A stretch of DNA of 64,000 nucleotides, taken from positions 2,418,001 to 2,482,000 of the forward strand of contig NZ_AP022569.1 in assembly GCF_010727945.1 (NCBI RefSeq), read 5' to 3'. The notes beneath the pieces were generated by a model. The model did not search any database and was not told the DNA's origin. It was given only the letters and a program-made list of their open reading frames with translations. The position numbers and the translations under genes were made by a program. This DNA comes from Mycobacterium cookii. Its GTDB lineage: Bacteria; Actinomycetota; Actinomycetes; Mycobacteriales; Mycobacteriaceae. This document shows, in pieces, positions 27,419 through 35,838 of this stretch; positions within the stretch are counted from its first letter, which is position 1, and every line of letters begins with the position of its first letter.

Positions 27419-27441
27419 TCTTGTGTGAGGCCCGAAACCGG

Positions 27442-27750
27442 ATGAATCCGCAAAACCCTCCACACCATGAGATTCCGGAGTCTGAAATGACAGTCGAAAC
27501 CGAACAACTCACCGACATCGACGACCTGCGCCACGAAATCGACCGGCTCGACGCCGAGATCCTGGCCGCGGTCAGGCGTCGCACCGAGGTATCCAGGGCG
27601 ATCGGCAAAGCCCGAATGGCATCCGGTGGCACCCGGCTGGTGCACAGCCGCGAGATGAAGGTCATCGAGCGCTACAGCGAGCTCGGACCCGAAGGCAAAG
27701 ACCTGGCCATGCTGCTGCTCCGGCTGGGCCGCGGCCGGCTCGGTCACTGA
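27442..27750 (+). CDS. Intracellular chorismate mutase, AroQ-delta type (Rv0948c type)
   Basis: 102 residues. Converts chorismate to prephenate for Phe and Tyr synthesis. Seen: the helix-1 pattern DDLRHEIDRLDAEILAAVRRRTEVSRAIGKARMASGG broken here only in description, with the catalytic Arg in RTEVSRAIGKAR, then RLVHSREMKVIERY and the C-terminal RLGRGRLGH. The family C-terminus RLGH is known to be the part that makes the weak enzyme responsive to binding by DAHP synthase AroG. The ATG at 27442 keeps a conserved PPHHE N-terminal extension; the ATG at 27487 gives the minimal form and cannot be excluded. Confidence 0.9.
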   Translation: MNPQNPPHHEIPESEMTVETEQLTDIDDLRHEIDRLDAEILAAVRRRTEVSRAIGKARMASGGTRLVHSREMKVIERYSELGPEGKDLAMLLLRLGRGRLGH

Positions 27751-27817
27751 CCCGGTTAGCCACCCGTTCATCTCGTCGTCAGCACAGCCCTGGTCAACCT
27801 GACTAGGGTCGGAAAGC

Positions 27818-29482
27818 ATGACTGCGGTTGACCACATTCCCGACGTATCAGCGACCCCGGCCTGGCACGCACTGCAACAGCATCACGCGCAGATCGAGAA
27901 CACCCAACTGCGTGAACTGTTCGACGACGACCCCGACCGGGGGCACGAGTTCACCCTCAGCGTCGGCGACCTCTATATCGACTACAGCAAGCACCGGATC
28001 ACCCGCGAGACGGTCAAACTCCTCATCGACCTGGCCAAGGCCGTCGACCTGGAACAGCACCGCGACGCGATGTTCGACGGGACGCACATCAATGTGTCGG
28101 AAGACCGCGCGGTGCTGCACACCGCTTTGCGACTCCCCCGCGACGCAAAGCTGACCGTCGACGGACAGGACGTGGTCGCCGACGTCCACGAGGTGCTCGA
28201 TCGGATGGGTGACTTCACCGATCGGCTGCGCAGCGGCGAGTGGACCGGCGCCACCGGTAAGCGGATCAGCACCGTCGTCAACATCGGGATCGGCGGCTCG
28301 GATCTCGGGCCGGTGATGGTCTACCAGGCGCTGCGGCACTACGTCGACGCCGGCATCTCGGCGCGTTTCGTCTCCAACGTGGACCCGGCCGACCTGATCG
28401 CGAAGCTGGACGGCTTGGATCCGGCCACAACGCTTTTCGTGATCGCATCCAAGACTTTCACGACGCTGGAGACGCTCACGAATGCGACGGCGGCCCGGCG
28501 CTGGCTGACCGACGCGCTCGGCGACGACGCGGTGGCCAAGCATTTCGTCGCCGTGTCCACCAACAAGAAGCTGGTCGACGAGTTCGGCATCGACACCGCC
28601 AACATGTTCGGCTTCTGGGACTGGGTCGGTGGACGGTACTCGGTCGACTCGGCGATCGGGCTCTCGGTGATGGCCGCGATCGGCCGAGAAGCCTTCGCGG
28701 ACTTCCTGTCTGGTTTCCACCTTGTCGACGAGCACTTCAGGACGGCACCGCTGGAAGCCAACGCGCCGGCCCTGCTCGGGTTGATCGGGCTGTGGTATTC
28801 CGACTTCTTCGGCGCCCAGTCGCGAGCGGTACTGCCGTATGCCAACGACCTGTCGCGGTTCGCGGCCTACCTGCAGCAGCTGACCATGGAATCCAACGGC
28901 AAGTCGACCCGCGCCGACGGAACCCCGGTGACCGCCGACACCGGTGAAATCTATTGGGGCGAACCGGGAACCAACGGCCAGCACGCCTTCTACCAACTGC
29001 TGCACCAGGGCACGCGGCTGGTGCCGGCCGACTTCATCGGCTTCAGCCAGCCCATCGACGACCTGCCCACCGCCGACGGCACCGGCAGCATGCACGACCT
29101 GCTGATGAGCAACTTCTTCGCCCAAACCCAGGTGCTGGCGTTCGGTAAGACCGCCGAAGAGATCGCCGCCGAAGGTACGCCGAAAGACGTTGTGCCGCAT
29201 AAGGTCATGCCCGGCAACCGTCCGACCACGTCGATTCTGGCCACCCGGCTGACCCCATCGGTCCTGGGCCAGTTGATCGCGCTCTACGAACACCAGGTCT
29301 TCACCGAGGGCGTCGTGTGGGGCATCGACTCGTTCGATCAGTGGGGTGTCGAGCTGGGCAAGACTCAGGCCAAGGCGCTGCTGCCGGTGATCACCGAGGA
29401 CGCCGCGCCTGACAAGCAAACCGACAGCTCGACCGACACTCTGGTACGGCGTTACCGCCGAGAGAGAGGCCGGGTCGGCTGA
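27818..29482 (+). CDS. pgi: Glucose-6-phosphate isomerase Pgi
   Basis: 554 residues, the usual length. Interconverts glucose 6-phosphate and fructose 6-phosphate in the cytoplasm. Seen: [19 protein letters not shown] (sugar phosphate binding), the SKTFTT loop, [20 protein letters not shown], the [18 protein letters not shown] catalytic segment with Glu and His, and the C-terminal [11 protein letters not shown] with the catalytic Lys. The last ten codons overlap the 3' end of the convergent tetR gene by 31 bases. Confidence 0.97.
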   Translation: MTAVDHIPDVSATPAWHALQQHHAQIENTQLRELFDDDPDRGHEFTLSVGDLYIDYSKHRITRETVKLLIDLAKAVDLEQHRDAMFDGTHINVSEDRAVLHTALRLPRDAKLTVDGQDVVADVHEVLDRMGDFTDRLRSGEWTGATGKRISTVVNIGIGGSDLGPVMVYQALRHYVDAGISARFVSNVDPADLIAKLDGLDPATTLFVIASKTFTTLETLTNATAARRWLTDALGDDAVAKHFVAVSTNKKLVDEFGIDTANMFGFWDWVGGRYSVDSAIGLSVMAAIGREAFADFLSGFHLVDEHFRTAPLEANAPALLGLIGLWYSDFFGAQSRAVLPYANDLSRFAAYLQQLTMESNGKSTRADGTPVTADTGEIYWGEPGTNGQHAFYQLLHQGTRLVPADFIGFSQPIDDLPTADGTGSMHDLLMSNFFAQTQVLAFGKTAEEIAAEGTPKDVVPHKVMPGNRPTTSILATRLTPSVLGQLIALYEHQVFTEGVVWGIDSFDQWGVELGKTQAKALLPVITEDAAPDKQTDSSTDTLVRRYRRERGRVG

Positions 29483-30066
29483 GCGCGGCCCACGAGGTCG
29501 GAACCGAGGCGGCGCACGAAGGTGCGCAGACGCTCCTGGGTCGCGGTCTGTGGATCGCTGAGGTGCAGCTGCAGCAATTCGCGACCGGAAGCGTGCAGGA
29601 TTCGCGCGGTGTATTCCGGCTCGTGCAGTTCAGGATTGCGGCTCAGCAGCTCGCCGACGAAGAACTGCAACACAACAGCCTGAGCTTGAGCCAGACGGCT
29701 GTACAACTCCGGTGGCGCGCCCTGCGGCGGAAACAGAAACAGCCGCCACGTCGCCGGGTGGGCATCGACAGCGGCCAGCACACCGTCGAATGCGACCACG
29801 AGCGACTGGTCCTCGGCGGCAGCATCCAATCCGGAGATCGCCTCGGCGAACTGCGCGCCGGCCCGTGCCGCCTCACGGTCGATCAGCGCGACGAAGAGCT
29901 GCGCCGGATCGCCGAACAGCTGATAGATCAGTGATCGATTGATGCCGGCCTCGCGCGCGATCCGGTTCGGCGTGGCGGCGTGAAACCCTTCGGCGTCGAC
30001 GACGGCGTGGGTGACGTCCAAGATCTGTTCGCGCCGCCCTTCGGCGGTCATGCGCCGCCTCGGCAT
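29452..30066 (-). CDS. TetR-family transcriptional regulator
   Basis: 204 residues from ATG 30066 ([16 protein letters not shown]). The N-terminal helix-turn-helix reads [31 protein letters not shown]. The ligand-binding part is unremarkable ([13 protein letters not shown]). It is divergently transcribed from the MpaB-type oxygenase and the space between them carries a 39-bp palindrome, so it most likely represses that gene and itself. Confidence 0.87.
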   Translation of the reverse strand: MPRRRMTAEGRREQILDVTHAVVDAEGFHAATPNRIAREAGINRSLIYQLFGDPAQLFVALIDREAARAGAQFAEAISGLDAAAEDQSLVVAFDGVLAAVDAHPATWRLFLFPPQGAPPELYSRLAQAQAVVLQFFVGELLSRNPELHEPEYTARILHASGRELLQLHLSDPQTATQERLRTFVRRLGSDLVGRAQPTRPLSRR

Positions 30067-30093
30067 GTCCACGGTGGTCACCCTTGACAGCAT

Positions 30094-30132
30094 AACTAAC
30101 AACTTGTGAGTATTACTCACTAAGTGTTAGTT
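30094..30132. promoter_or_regulatory. Large palindromic operator between tetR and the oxygenase gene
   Basis: Two 19-base arms around one central base, 16 of 19 positions complementary. Outer arms AACTAACA / TGTTAGTT-like (ends at 30094 and 30132) and inner arms GTGAGTA / TACTCAC are perfect. It covers the space upstream of the oxygenase Shine-Dalgarno and is the evident TetR binding site, possibly two overlapping dimers. Confidence 0.78.
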
Positions 30133-30146
30133 AGCCGGAGGTTGTG

Positions 30147-31469
30147 ATGGTGGCGTACTACCCCGAACTCGCGCAACGAGTGCGAAGCCAGCGCGATTTG
30201 CAGCCTGAGCTCTACGGAGAGTTCGACTTCGACCAGCAACCAGATCGCCTGGCCACCGAGCCCGACGTCGACTCGGCCCTGCCCACCTGGGTCGCCGACC
30301 GCGCGCCGATCCTGCAAGACGATCGCGTCACGGAGTTGATCAGCACGGCCACCATGCTCGGCGACGTCGTCGCCGATCCCTATGCGGCGCTGATGAACAC
30401 ATACAGCGTCGCGCAGCTGATCGACATGCTCAAGACGGCCTGCCGACAGGGAATCGAGGCGGTACTCGACGCGCCGGCCGAACTCGCGTCGTTCATCGGA
30501 GCCATGGAGGCCACCCCGGAGTGGATCGACTTCGACCTGGTCCGCGAAGGCGCCCGGCAGGAGCGCATCCCCGCCGCGCTGCTGGCTCCCTTCATTACCC
30601 GCGGCGCCTTCATCGCGACCTTCACCAACACCTACGCCGCTTTGCCGATGGCCCTGACCGGCGCACTCTCGGGCAAACGGGCCGCCCGGCGGGTCAACGA
30701 GACGGCCAGTTTCTTCGCCGTCACCACCCTGCCCGGTGCGCTGGACCGCTACGGCCCCGGTTTCGAAGCCGCCGCCATGGTCCGACTGATGCACTCGATG
30801 GTCCGCTACAACGCGCTGAAGAAGTCCGGCAAATGGGACACCGCTGTCTACGGCATGCCGGTCCCGCAGGTAGACCAGATGCCCGCCGGCATGATCGGCC
30901 AGTATCTCTTGGCACGCAAAGCTCGACAGCAAGGCCGGACGGAGTTCACCGCCGAAGAACGCGCCGTCGTCGAATTCGCCAGGTACCGCTGCTTTCTGCT
31001 CGGCCTACCCGAGGAACTGCTGCCCTCCGAACCCGCCGACATCGTCCATGTCATGCACGCGCGCTCGGCACTGCTGCGGCACGGATTCGATAACATCTGC
31101 CGCGAACTCGTGCAAGGCACGATGGCGGCCTACCTGCGCCCTGACACCACGCTTTTCGACCGGTGCGCCGAGGCGGTCGAAAAGAGTTTCAGCAAGCTCA
31201 CGTTCGTCCGGACATTCTGCGGCGGTGACCGCAACGTCGCCGAGGCCATGGGCGTCTCACTCGCGTCGACGGATCTCATGCGCGTCGCCCTGACCGCGCC
31301 CTTCATCATCGGACGTTTCACCGCCGTGACCCATGCCAGCCGCATCCCCGTGCTTCGGGACGTCACCGATGCCTACGTCATCGGGCTGCTCGAGCTCCGG
31401 CTCGCCACCTACGGCAAGCCCGAATTCACCTCCGATTCAGCGCATTACACGCCGTTCCGCACTGACTAG
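30147..31469 (+). CDS. Oxygenase MpaB/DUF2236 family (latex-clearing-protein-like)
   Basis: 440 residues; ATG 30147 preceded by CCGGAGG. The DUF2236 core is present: a Thr/Ala-rich helix around residue 180 (FITRGAFIATFTNTYAALP), then ARLMHSMVRY-like segment reading MVRLMHSMVRYNALKKSG with the His and Arg thought to serve heme b, then VDQMPAGMIGQYLLARK. Family members include rubber oxygenase Lcp and tetracycline-like or fatty-acid related oxygenases. There is no twin-arginine signal, unlike secreted Lcp, so an intracellular substrate is more likely. The TetR arrangement suggests induction by a hydrophobic ligand. Confidence 0.78.
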   Translation: MVAYYPELAQRVRSQRDLQPELYGEFDFDQQPDRLATEPDVDSALPTWVADRAPILQDDRVTELISTATMLGDVVADPYAALMNTYSVAQLIDMLKTACRQGIEAVLDAPAELASFIGAMEATPEWIDFDLVREGARQERIPAALLAPFITRGAFIATFTNTYAALPMALTGALSGKRAARRVNETASFFAVTTLPGALDRYGPGFEAAAMVRLMHSMVRYNALKKSGKWDTAVYGMPVPQVDQMPAGMIGQYLLARKARQQGRTEFTAEERAVVEFARYRCFLLGLPEELLPSEPADIVHVMHARSALLRHGFDNICRELVQGTMAAYLRPDTTLFDRCAEAVEKSFSKLTFVRTFCGGDRNVAEAMGVSLASTDLMRVALTAPFIIGRFTAVTHASRIPVLRDVTDAYVIGLLELRLATYGKPEFTSDSAHYTPFRTD

Positions 31470-32215
31470 GCGAATCGCTTGGTCAGCGACAGCGGCAGGA
31501 CCCGCATCAGCTGCACCATCGGGCCCCACGGCCACCACGGCACCGCGGCCCGGCCCGGTTCCCGCTCGATCGCCGCGACCAGTGACTTCACCCCAGTGTC
31601 GTTGTCCACCATGAACATCGTTGTCTTCGACTTCGCCGTCATCTCCGACTCGATGTAGCCCGGCTCGATCACCGACACCCTGATCGGGCCCTTGGCGTAT
31701 TCGGCGCGCAACGATTCACCCAGTGAACTCAGGCCGGCCTTGCTGGCCGCGTAGGCCGCCTTCACGCCGGGCACACCCTTGGCGCCGAGGACCGACGAGA
31801 TCAGCACCAGATGCCCGGACCCCTGCTCATTGAACATCTCCAGTGCCGTCTCGGTTTGCACAAGGGCCGCAACGAGATTGGTTTCGATGGTCGCCTTATT
31901 GGCCCACAGCTTGCCCGATCCCAGCCGCGCGCCCTTGCCGATACCGGCGTTGACGATCACCCGGTCGATCCCGCCGAGTGCGTCGGACAGCTCTGCGAAC
32001 ACCTTAGGAACCTGGTCGTGGTCGTTGACGTCCAACGCGGCGACCGCAACCGTGATGTCTGGATATCGTTGCGCGAGTTCGGCTTTGAGCTCGTCGAGCC
32101 GGTCGGTACGACGGGCGCACAGCGCCAGGTCGCGTCCCTTGGCGGCGAACGCGCGAGCCATCCCGGCACCCAGGCCGGAACTCGCCCCGGTGATCAGTAT
32201 CTTCTGCCGAGTCAT
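31466..32215 (-). CDS. Short-chain dehydrogenase/reductase (Rv0945 type)
   Basis: 249 residues, classical SDR. Seen: TGASSGLGAGMA (cofactor binding), DVNDHD, NAGIGKG, the catalytic Ser in ISSVLGAKG and YAASK with Tyr and Lys. ALCARRTDRLDE after the second strand suggests NADP preference. The C-terminus ends in a hydrophobic Trp/Pro stretch (WWPWGPMVQLMRVLPLS). Its TAG and the oxygenase TAG share the self-complementary CTAG at 31466-31469. Substrate unknown. Confidence 0.88.
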   Translation of the reverse strand: MTRQKILITGASSGLGAGMARAFAAKGRDLALCARRTDRLDELKAELAQRYPDITVAVAALDVNDHDQVPKVFAELSDALGGIDRVIVNAGIGKGARLGSGKLWANKATIETNLVAALVQTETALEMFNEQGSGHLVLISSVLGAKGVPGVKAAYAASKAGLSSLGESLRAEYAKGPIRVSVIEPGYIESEMTAKSKTTMFMVDNDTGVKSLVAAIEREPGRAAVPWWPWGPMVQLMRVLPLSLTKRFA

Positions 32216-32219
32216 CCGA

Positions 32220-33083
32220 CTATTTCAGCAGACGCGACATCCGCCGGTCGGCCAGCACCTTGCCCGCGGTCTGGCAGGTGGGGCAGTACTGAAAAGACTT
32301 GTCGGCGAACGACACCTCCCGGACCGTGTCACCGCACACCGGGCACGGCAGACCGGTGCGGGCGTGCACCCGCATTCCGGAGCGCTTCTCGCCCTTCAGC
32401 GTCGCCGCCTGCTGGCCCACCGATCGCGACACCGCATCGGAGAGTACCGAGTTCATCGCGGCGTGCAGTCCGGCCAGTTGGCCCTCCGACAGTTTTCCCG
32501 CGGTGGCGAACGGCGACAGCTTGGCGACGTGCAGGATCTCGTCGCTGTAGGCGTTGCCGATCCCGGCGATCACTTTCTGGTCGGTGATGACGGACTTGAT
32601 CCGGCCGGTGTTTCCGGCCAGCAGCCCGGCCAGGTCGTCGACGCTGAGTTGCAGCGCATCCGGCCCCAGGGCGGCGATGCCGGGCACCTGCTTGGGGTCG
32701 GTGACAAGCCAGACCGCCAGCCGCTTCTGGGTGCCGGCCTCGGTGAGGTCGAAGCCCGGCGATTCGCCGGGAGTGCCGAGGTGGACGCGCAGCGCGATCG
32801 GGCCTTTGCCGGGTTTCAGCGGGGCCGCAGTCAACTTCTCCGACCAGCGCAGCCAGCCGGCCCGGGACAGGTGAGTGATCAGGGTGAGCTCACCGGCGTG
32901 CAGGCCGAGATATTTGCCCCACCGGTCGGCGCCGGTGACGGTCAGACCGTGCAGCGCATTGATCGGCGGATCGAAAGTCTTGAGCACCGACAGCGCGGCG
33001 ACGTCGACGCGCCCGACCGTCCGACCGACAGCGTGCCGGCGAAGGTAGTCGGCCAGCGCTTCGACCTCGGGTAGTTCAGGCAT
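32220..33083 (-). CDS. Fpg/Nei-family DNA glycosylase, full length (Rv0944 region)
   Basis: 287 residues. Begins MPELPEVEAL with the catalytic N-terminal Pro and Glu. Helix-two-turn-helix GIGNAYSDEIL is present, and the C-terminal zinc finger has four Cys: PCPVCGDTV and FQYCPTCQT. It should excise oxidised bases and nick at abasic sites. The M. tuberculosis gene at this position (Rv0944) is a truncated one lacking the N-terminal domain, so the complete gene here is the ancestral state. Stop four bases from the SDR start. Confidence 0.9.
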   Translation of the reverse strand: MPELPEVEALADYLRRHAVGRTVGRVDVAALSVLKTFDPPINALHGLTVTGADRWGKYLGLHAGELTLITHLSRAGWLRWSEKLTAAPLKPGKGPIALRVHLGTPGESPGFDLTEAGTQKRLAVWLVTDPKQVPGIAALGPDALQLSVDDLAGLLAGNTGRIKSVITDQKVIAGIGNAYSDEILHVAKLSPFATAGKLSEGQLAGLHAAMNSVLSDAVSRSVGQQAATLKGEKRSGMRVHARTGLPCPVCGDTVREVSFADKSFQYCPTCQTAGKVLADRRMSRLLK

Positions 33084-33098
33084 GTCTCCAGTGTGCCG

Positions 33099-33500
33099 TC
33101 AGCCCCGGACGGAGCGCCGCACGTTGCCGAACACCAGCGACAACACCCAGCTGACGATCGACAGCACGACGGCGGCCTTGATCGCGGTCCACCAGAAGTG
33201 ATCGATCGCCAGGCCCCAGTGGGTGGTGTTAGCGGTGATCCGCGCGGTGATCCACAGCATCAGCGCGTTGACGACGATGTGGAACAAGCCCAGCGTGAGG
33301 ATGTACAGCGGGATCGACAGGATCTGCACGATGGGCTTGATGAAGGCGTTGACCAGGCCGAAGATCACCGCCACGACGAAGATGATGCCAATGCGCTGCA
33401 GGCGGGTGTCGCCGCCCACGAAGCTGAGGCCGTGGACCAGGCGGGTGACCACCCACATGGCGAAACCAGTCAGCGCGGCGCGAATGAAAAATGGCCCCAT
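33099..33500 (-). CDS. Phage_holin_4_2-like small membrane protein
   Basis: 133 residues from ATG 33500 with four hydrophobic segments (AALTGFAMWVV; IGIIFVVAVIFGLVNAFIKP; ILTLGLFHIVVNALMLWI; AAVVLSIVSWVLSLVFG). The pattern NAFIKPIVQILSIPLYILTLG is characteristic of the ubiquitous PF04020 family, which is named for phage holins but is chromosomal and of unknown role. No other phage genes are near. Confidence 0.82.
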   Translation of the reverse strand: MGPFFIRAALTGFAMWVVTRLVHGLSFVGGDTRLQRIGIIFVVAVIFGLVNAFIKPIVQILSIPLYILTLGLFHIVVNALMLWITARITANTTHWGLAIDHFWWTAIKAAVVLSIVSWVLSLVFGNVRRSVRG

Positions 33501-33667
33501 GCGGCTGAACCTACTCGGCACAAGGCCCGGAACAGTCGTTCGTGATCCAACTGTGCCCGACGCGGTATTGAACAATCCGCAACCACAAGTACCCGGTACC
33601 GCAGGTATTGACATCTTTGCCGCCGCTCCCTACCGTTCGCGTAGGCACCGAGAAAGGGGCGTCGACG

Positions 33668-34570
33668 ATGACTACCGCGGTAAAGCCCACCGGACCCGAC
33701 CGCCAGGAGTTCTCCGAGCGTCTGCTCAAGGGATCGGTCAAGAAGTCGTATGAGCCCGTCGTCGACATCGACTGGGACGCGCCGCTGGACCCGGACAAAT
33801 TCTTCCTGCCGCCCCGGACCGTGTCCCTGTACGGAACACCGTTGTGGGACAGCATGACCCGGGCACAGCGCATCGAGTTGTCCCGCCAGGAACTAGTGAA
33901 CACCCTGTCGGCCGGTATCTGGTTCGAGAACATCCTCAACCAGGCGCTGCTACGCAAGATCATGCACACCGACCCGACCAGCCGCTCGACCCATTACGCC
34001 CTGACCGAACTGGGCGACGAGACACGACACATGGTGATGTTCGGTAAGGCCATCGAGCGGGTCGGAGCCAAGCCGGTGCGCCCGCGGCTCTACCACCGGA
34101 TGATCATCAACACGCTGCCGTTCTTCTTCCGCGGCTCGGTGCTCTGGGTTGCCGCGCTGATCGGCGAGGAGATCTTCGACTCGCTGCAGCGCCAGATGAT
34201 GGACGATCCGGAACTGCAGCCGATCATCCAGCGGCTCATGCGGATTCACGTCACCGAAGAGGCTCGGCACATTCAGTTCGCGCGAGACGGCCTGCGCAAG
34301 CGCACACCGAAGATGCGACGACCGGAGCGCTGGTTCGTCGGCAACGTCAACGGGCTGGGTGGATGGTTTTTCCGCTACCTGTTCACCAACAAAGTTCAAT
34401 ACGCGCGGGTCGGGCTGGACGCCCGGCAGGCACGCCAGATGGCGCGCACCAGCCCACACCGGCACGAGGTTCAGGTGGCCGGATTCGCCCCACTGGCCGC
34501 ATTTTTGGACGAGGTCAACCTGATGGGCCCGATCGCGCGCCGCGGCTGGGCGCGCACCAAGTTCCTGTGA
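33668..34570 (+). CDS. AurF-like diiron N-oxygenase family protein
   Basis: 300 residues from ATG 33668, preceded by GAGAAAGGGG. Metal ligands of the AurF fold can be followed: E in WFENILNQ, ETRHMVMF with Glu and His, E in ALIGEEIFDSLQRQ, then HVTEEARHIQFAR with Glu, Glu and His. The name comes from p-aminobenzoate N-oxygenase, but most mycobacterial members are uncharacterised. The GTG of the next gene overlaps its stop (GTGA), so the two products are probably made in equal amounts. Confidence 0.82.
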   Translation: MTTAVKPTGPDRQEFSERLLKGSVKKSYEPVVDIDWDAPLDPDKFFLPPRTVSLYGTPLWDSMTRAQRIELSRQELVNTLSAGIWFENILNQALLRKIMHTDPTSRSTHYALTELGDETRHMVMFGKAIERVGAKPVRPRLYHRMIINTLPFFFRGSVLWVAALIGEEIFDSLQRQMMDDPELQPIIQRLMRIHVTEEARHIQFARDGLRKRTPKMRRPERWFVGNVNGLGGWFFRYLFTNKVQYARVGLDARQARQMARTSPHRHEVQVAGFAPLAAFLDEVNLMGPIARRGWARTKFL

Positions 34571-35724
34571 CCGAAGACTGCCACGGCGTTGTTGTCAGCG
34601 GCGACAACAGCGTCGTGGCCGGACTGCGGGCCGCGGGCATCGAGGCTGCGGTCATCGGACCCACGTTGCGCAGTGCGGTTTTCGACGACACCACCAGCAC
34701 CTGGACGCTGACCACCGACGGCGACGCCACCTGCCACGCCCGAATAGTGGTGACCAACGAACCGCCGCTGGCCGCGTTCATCCCGGACCTGTTCGGCCGC
34801 AGGGAATTTCGCGGCGTCTCGTTCCACGCCGCGACACCGCCCCGGGACTTCGACCCGACCGGCCGGCGGGTCGCGGTCCTCGGCGCCGATTCGAACGCGG
34901 GCCGGCTGATCGAGACGATGGTCGGGTCTGCGGCGCAGGTCAAGGTTTTCCCGCTGCCGCCGCGTCGCGTCGTCCCGCGGTCGCGTCGTTTCGCGCGCTT
35001 CGCCCGCCGCCGTTCGGCCACGGTGATCACGTCGCCGTTCGAAGAGGTGACCACCGCGGGTGTCCGCACCGCCGACGGCGTGCACCACGACGCCGACGTT
35101 GTTGTCTACGGAACCGGCTTCGCGGTCGGCGGCGGAGCCGCACCGCTGGTCGGCCCCGGCGGGCGGACACTTCGACAGCTGTGGATCGACGGCGCCGAGC
35201 CCTACCTCGGGGTGGCGCTGCACGGCCTGCCCAACTACTTCACGCTCGGCGGCCCGGACCGCCAGGCCGCGCTGCAATCCGTCATCGTCTGCCTGCGAAT
35301 CGCGGCCGGAAACACCCGCATCGAGGTACGCCGCAGCACCCAGCAGGTGTTCAACGAACGGGCGCACCTGATCGGCCCGTCGCCGCGCCCGAGGGCATCG
35401 GCGTTCGACCTGACGCCGTCGCTCGATGCAACCGGCGACGTCTACGACGGTGCGGCGACGCTGACCCTGGCCGGCACCTGCCAGCAGGTGCGCGTACGGC
35501 TGGCAGGTCACCTCGATCCGATCGACGGCCAATACCATTGGCAGGGAACTGTTTTCGATACGCTGGCCGAGGACCTCGTCAACCAGAGTCGGACAGTGAG
35601 CCTGGCGGTGGGTGATCGGAACACGCCGGCGCGAATCACCGAAAAGACACCGCAGGGCACACATTCGATCGCCGGGGTGGGCCCGCCGCCATTCGCGCTC
35701 GCAAACGTCCTACCGCGCGCATAA
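34567..35724 (+). CDS. DUF4873 protein with residual flavin-monooxygenase-like domain (Rv0943c type)
   Basis: 385 residues, GTG start overlapping the previous stop. N-terminal VVVSGDNSVVAGLRAAGI is a poor remnant of a dinucleotide fold, and the FAD-binding first third seen in Baeyer-Villiger-type enzymes appears to be missing. The second nucleotide fold is better (RRVAVLGADSNAGRLIETM), and DADVVVYGTGF and LPNYFTLGGPD match the family. The C-terminal 100 residues (YDGAATLTLAGTCQQVRVRL; YHWQGTVFD) are DUF4873. Probably not an independent monooxygenase; an accessory or reductase role for the coupled diiron enzyme is inference. Confidence 0.75.
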   Translation: MTEDCHGVVVSGDNSVVAGLRAAGIEAAVIGPTLRSAVFDDTTSTWTLTTDGDATCHARIVVTNEPPLAAFIPDLFGRREFRGVSFHAATPPRDFDPTGRRVAVLGADSNAGRLIETMVGSAAQVKVFPLPPRRVVPRSRRFARFARRRSATVITSPFEEVTTAGVRTADGVHHDADVVVYGTGFAVGGGAAPLVGPGGRTLRQLWIDGAEPYLGVALHGLPNYFTLGGPDRQAALQSVIVCLRIAAGNTRIEVRRSTQQVFNERAHLIGPSPRPRASAFDLTPSLDATGDVYDGAATLTLAGTCQQVRVRLAGHLDPIDGQYHWQGTVFDTLAEDLVNQSRTVSLAVGDRNTPARITEKTPQGTHSIAGVGPPPFALANVLPRA

Positions 35725-35838
35725 GCCCCGTCGCGGCTTGCCGGACCGGCCGCAGAAGCGCATAGTCGCCTCAGAAGTCTGTCCAAACGCGGTTGCCGCT
35801 GCAGCCCCGTCGGTAAGCCGGGAATCGTAGGAAACGCT

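Noticed and set aside
30147..31469. Secreted latex-clearing protein
   Set aside because: DUF2236 core is present but no twin-arginine or Sec signal precedes it, so rubber cleavage outside the cell is unlikely.
33099..33500. Prophage holin
   Set aside because: Only the family name is phage-related; no lysin, capsid or integrase gene lies near and the family is chromosomal throughout actinobacteria.
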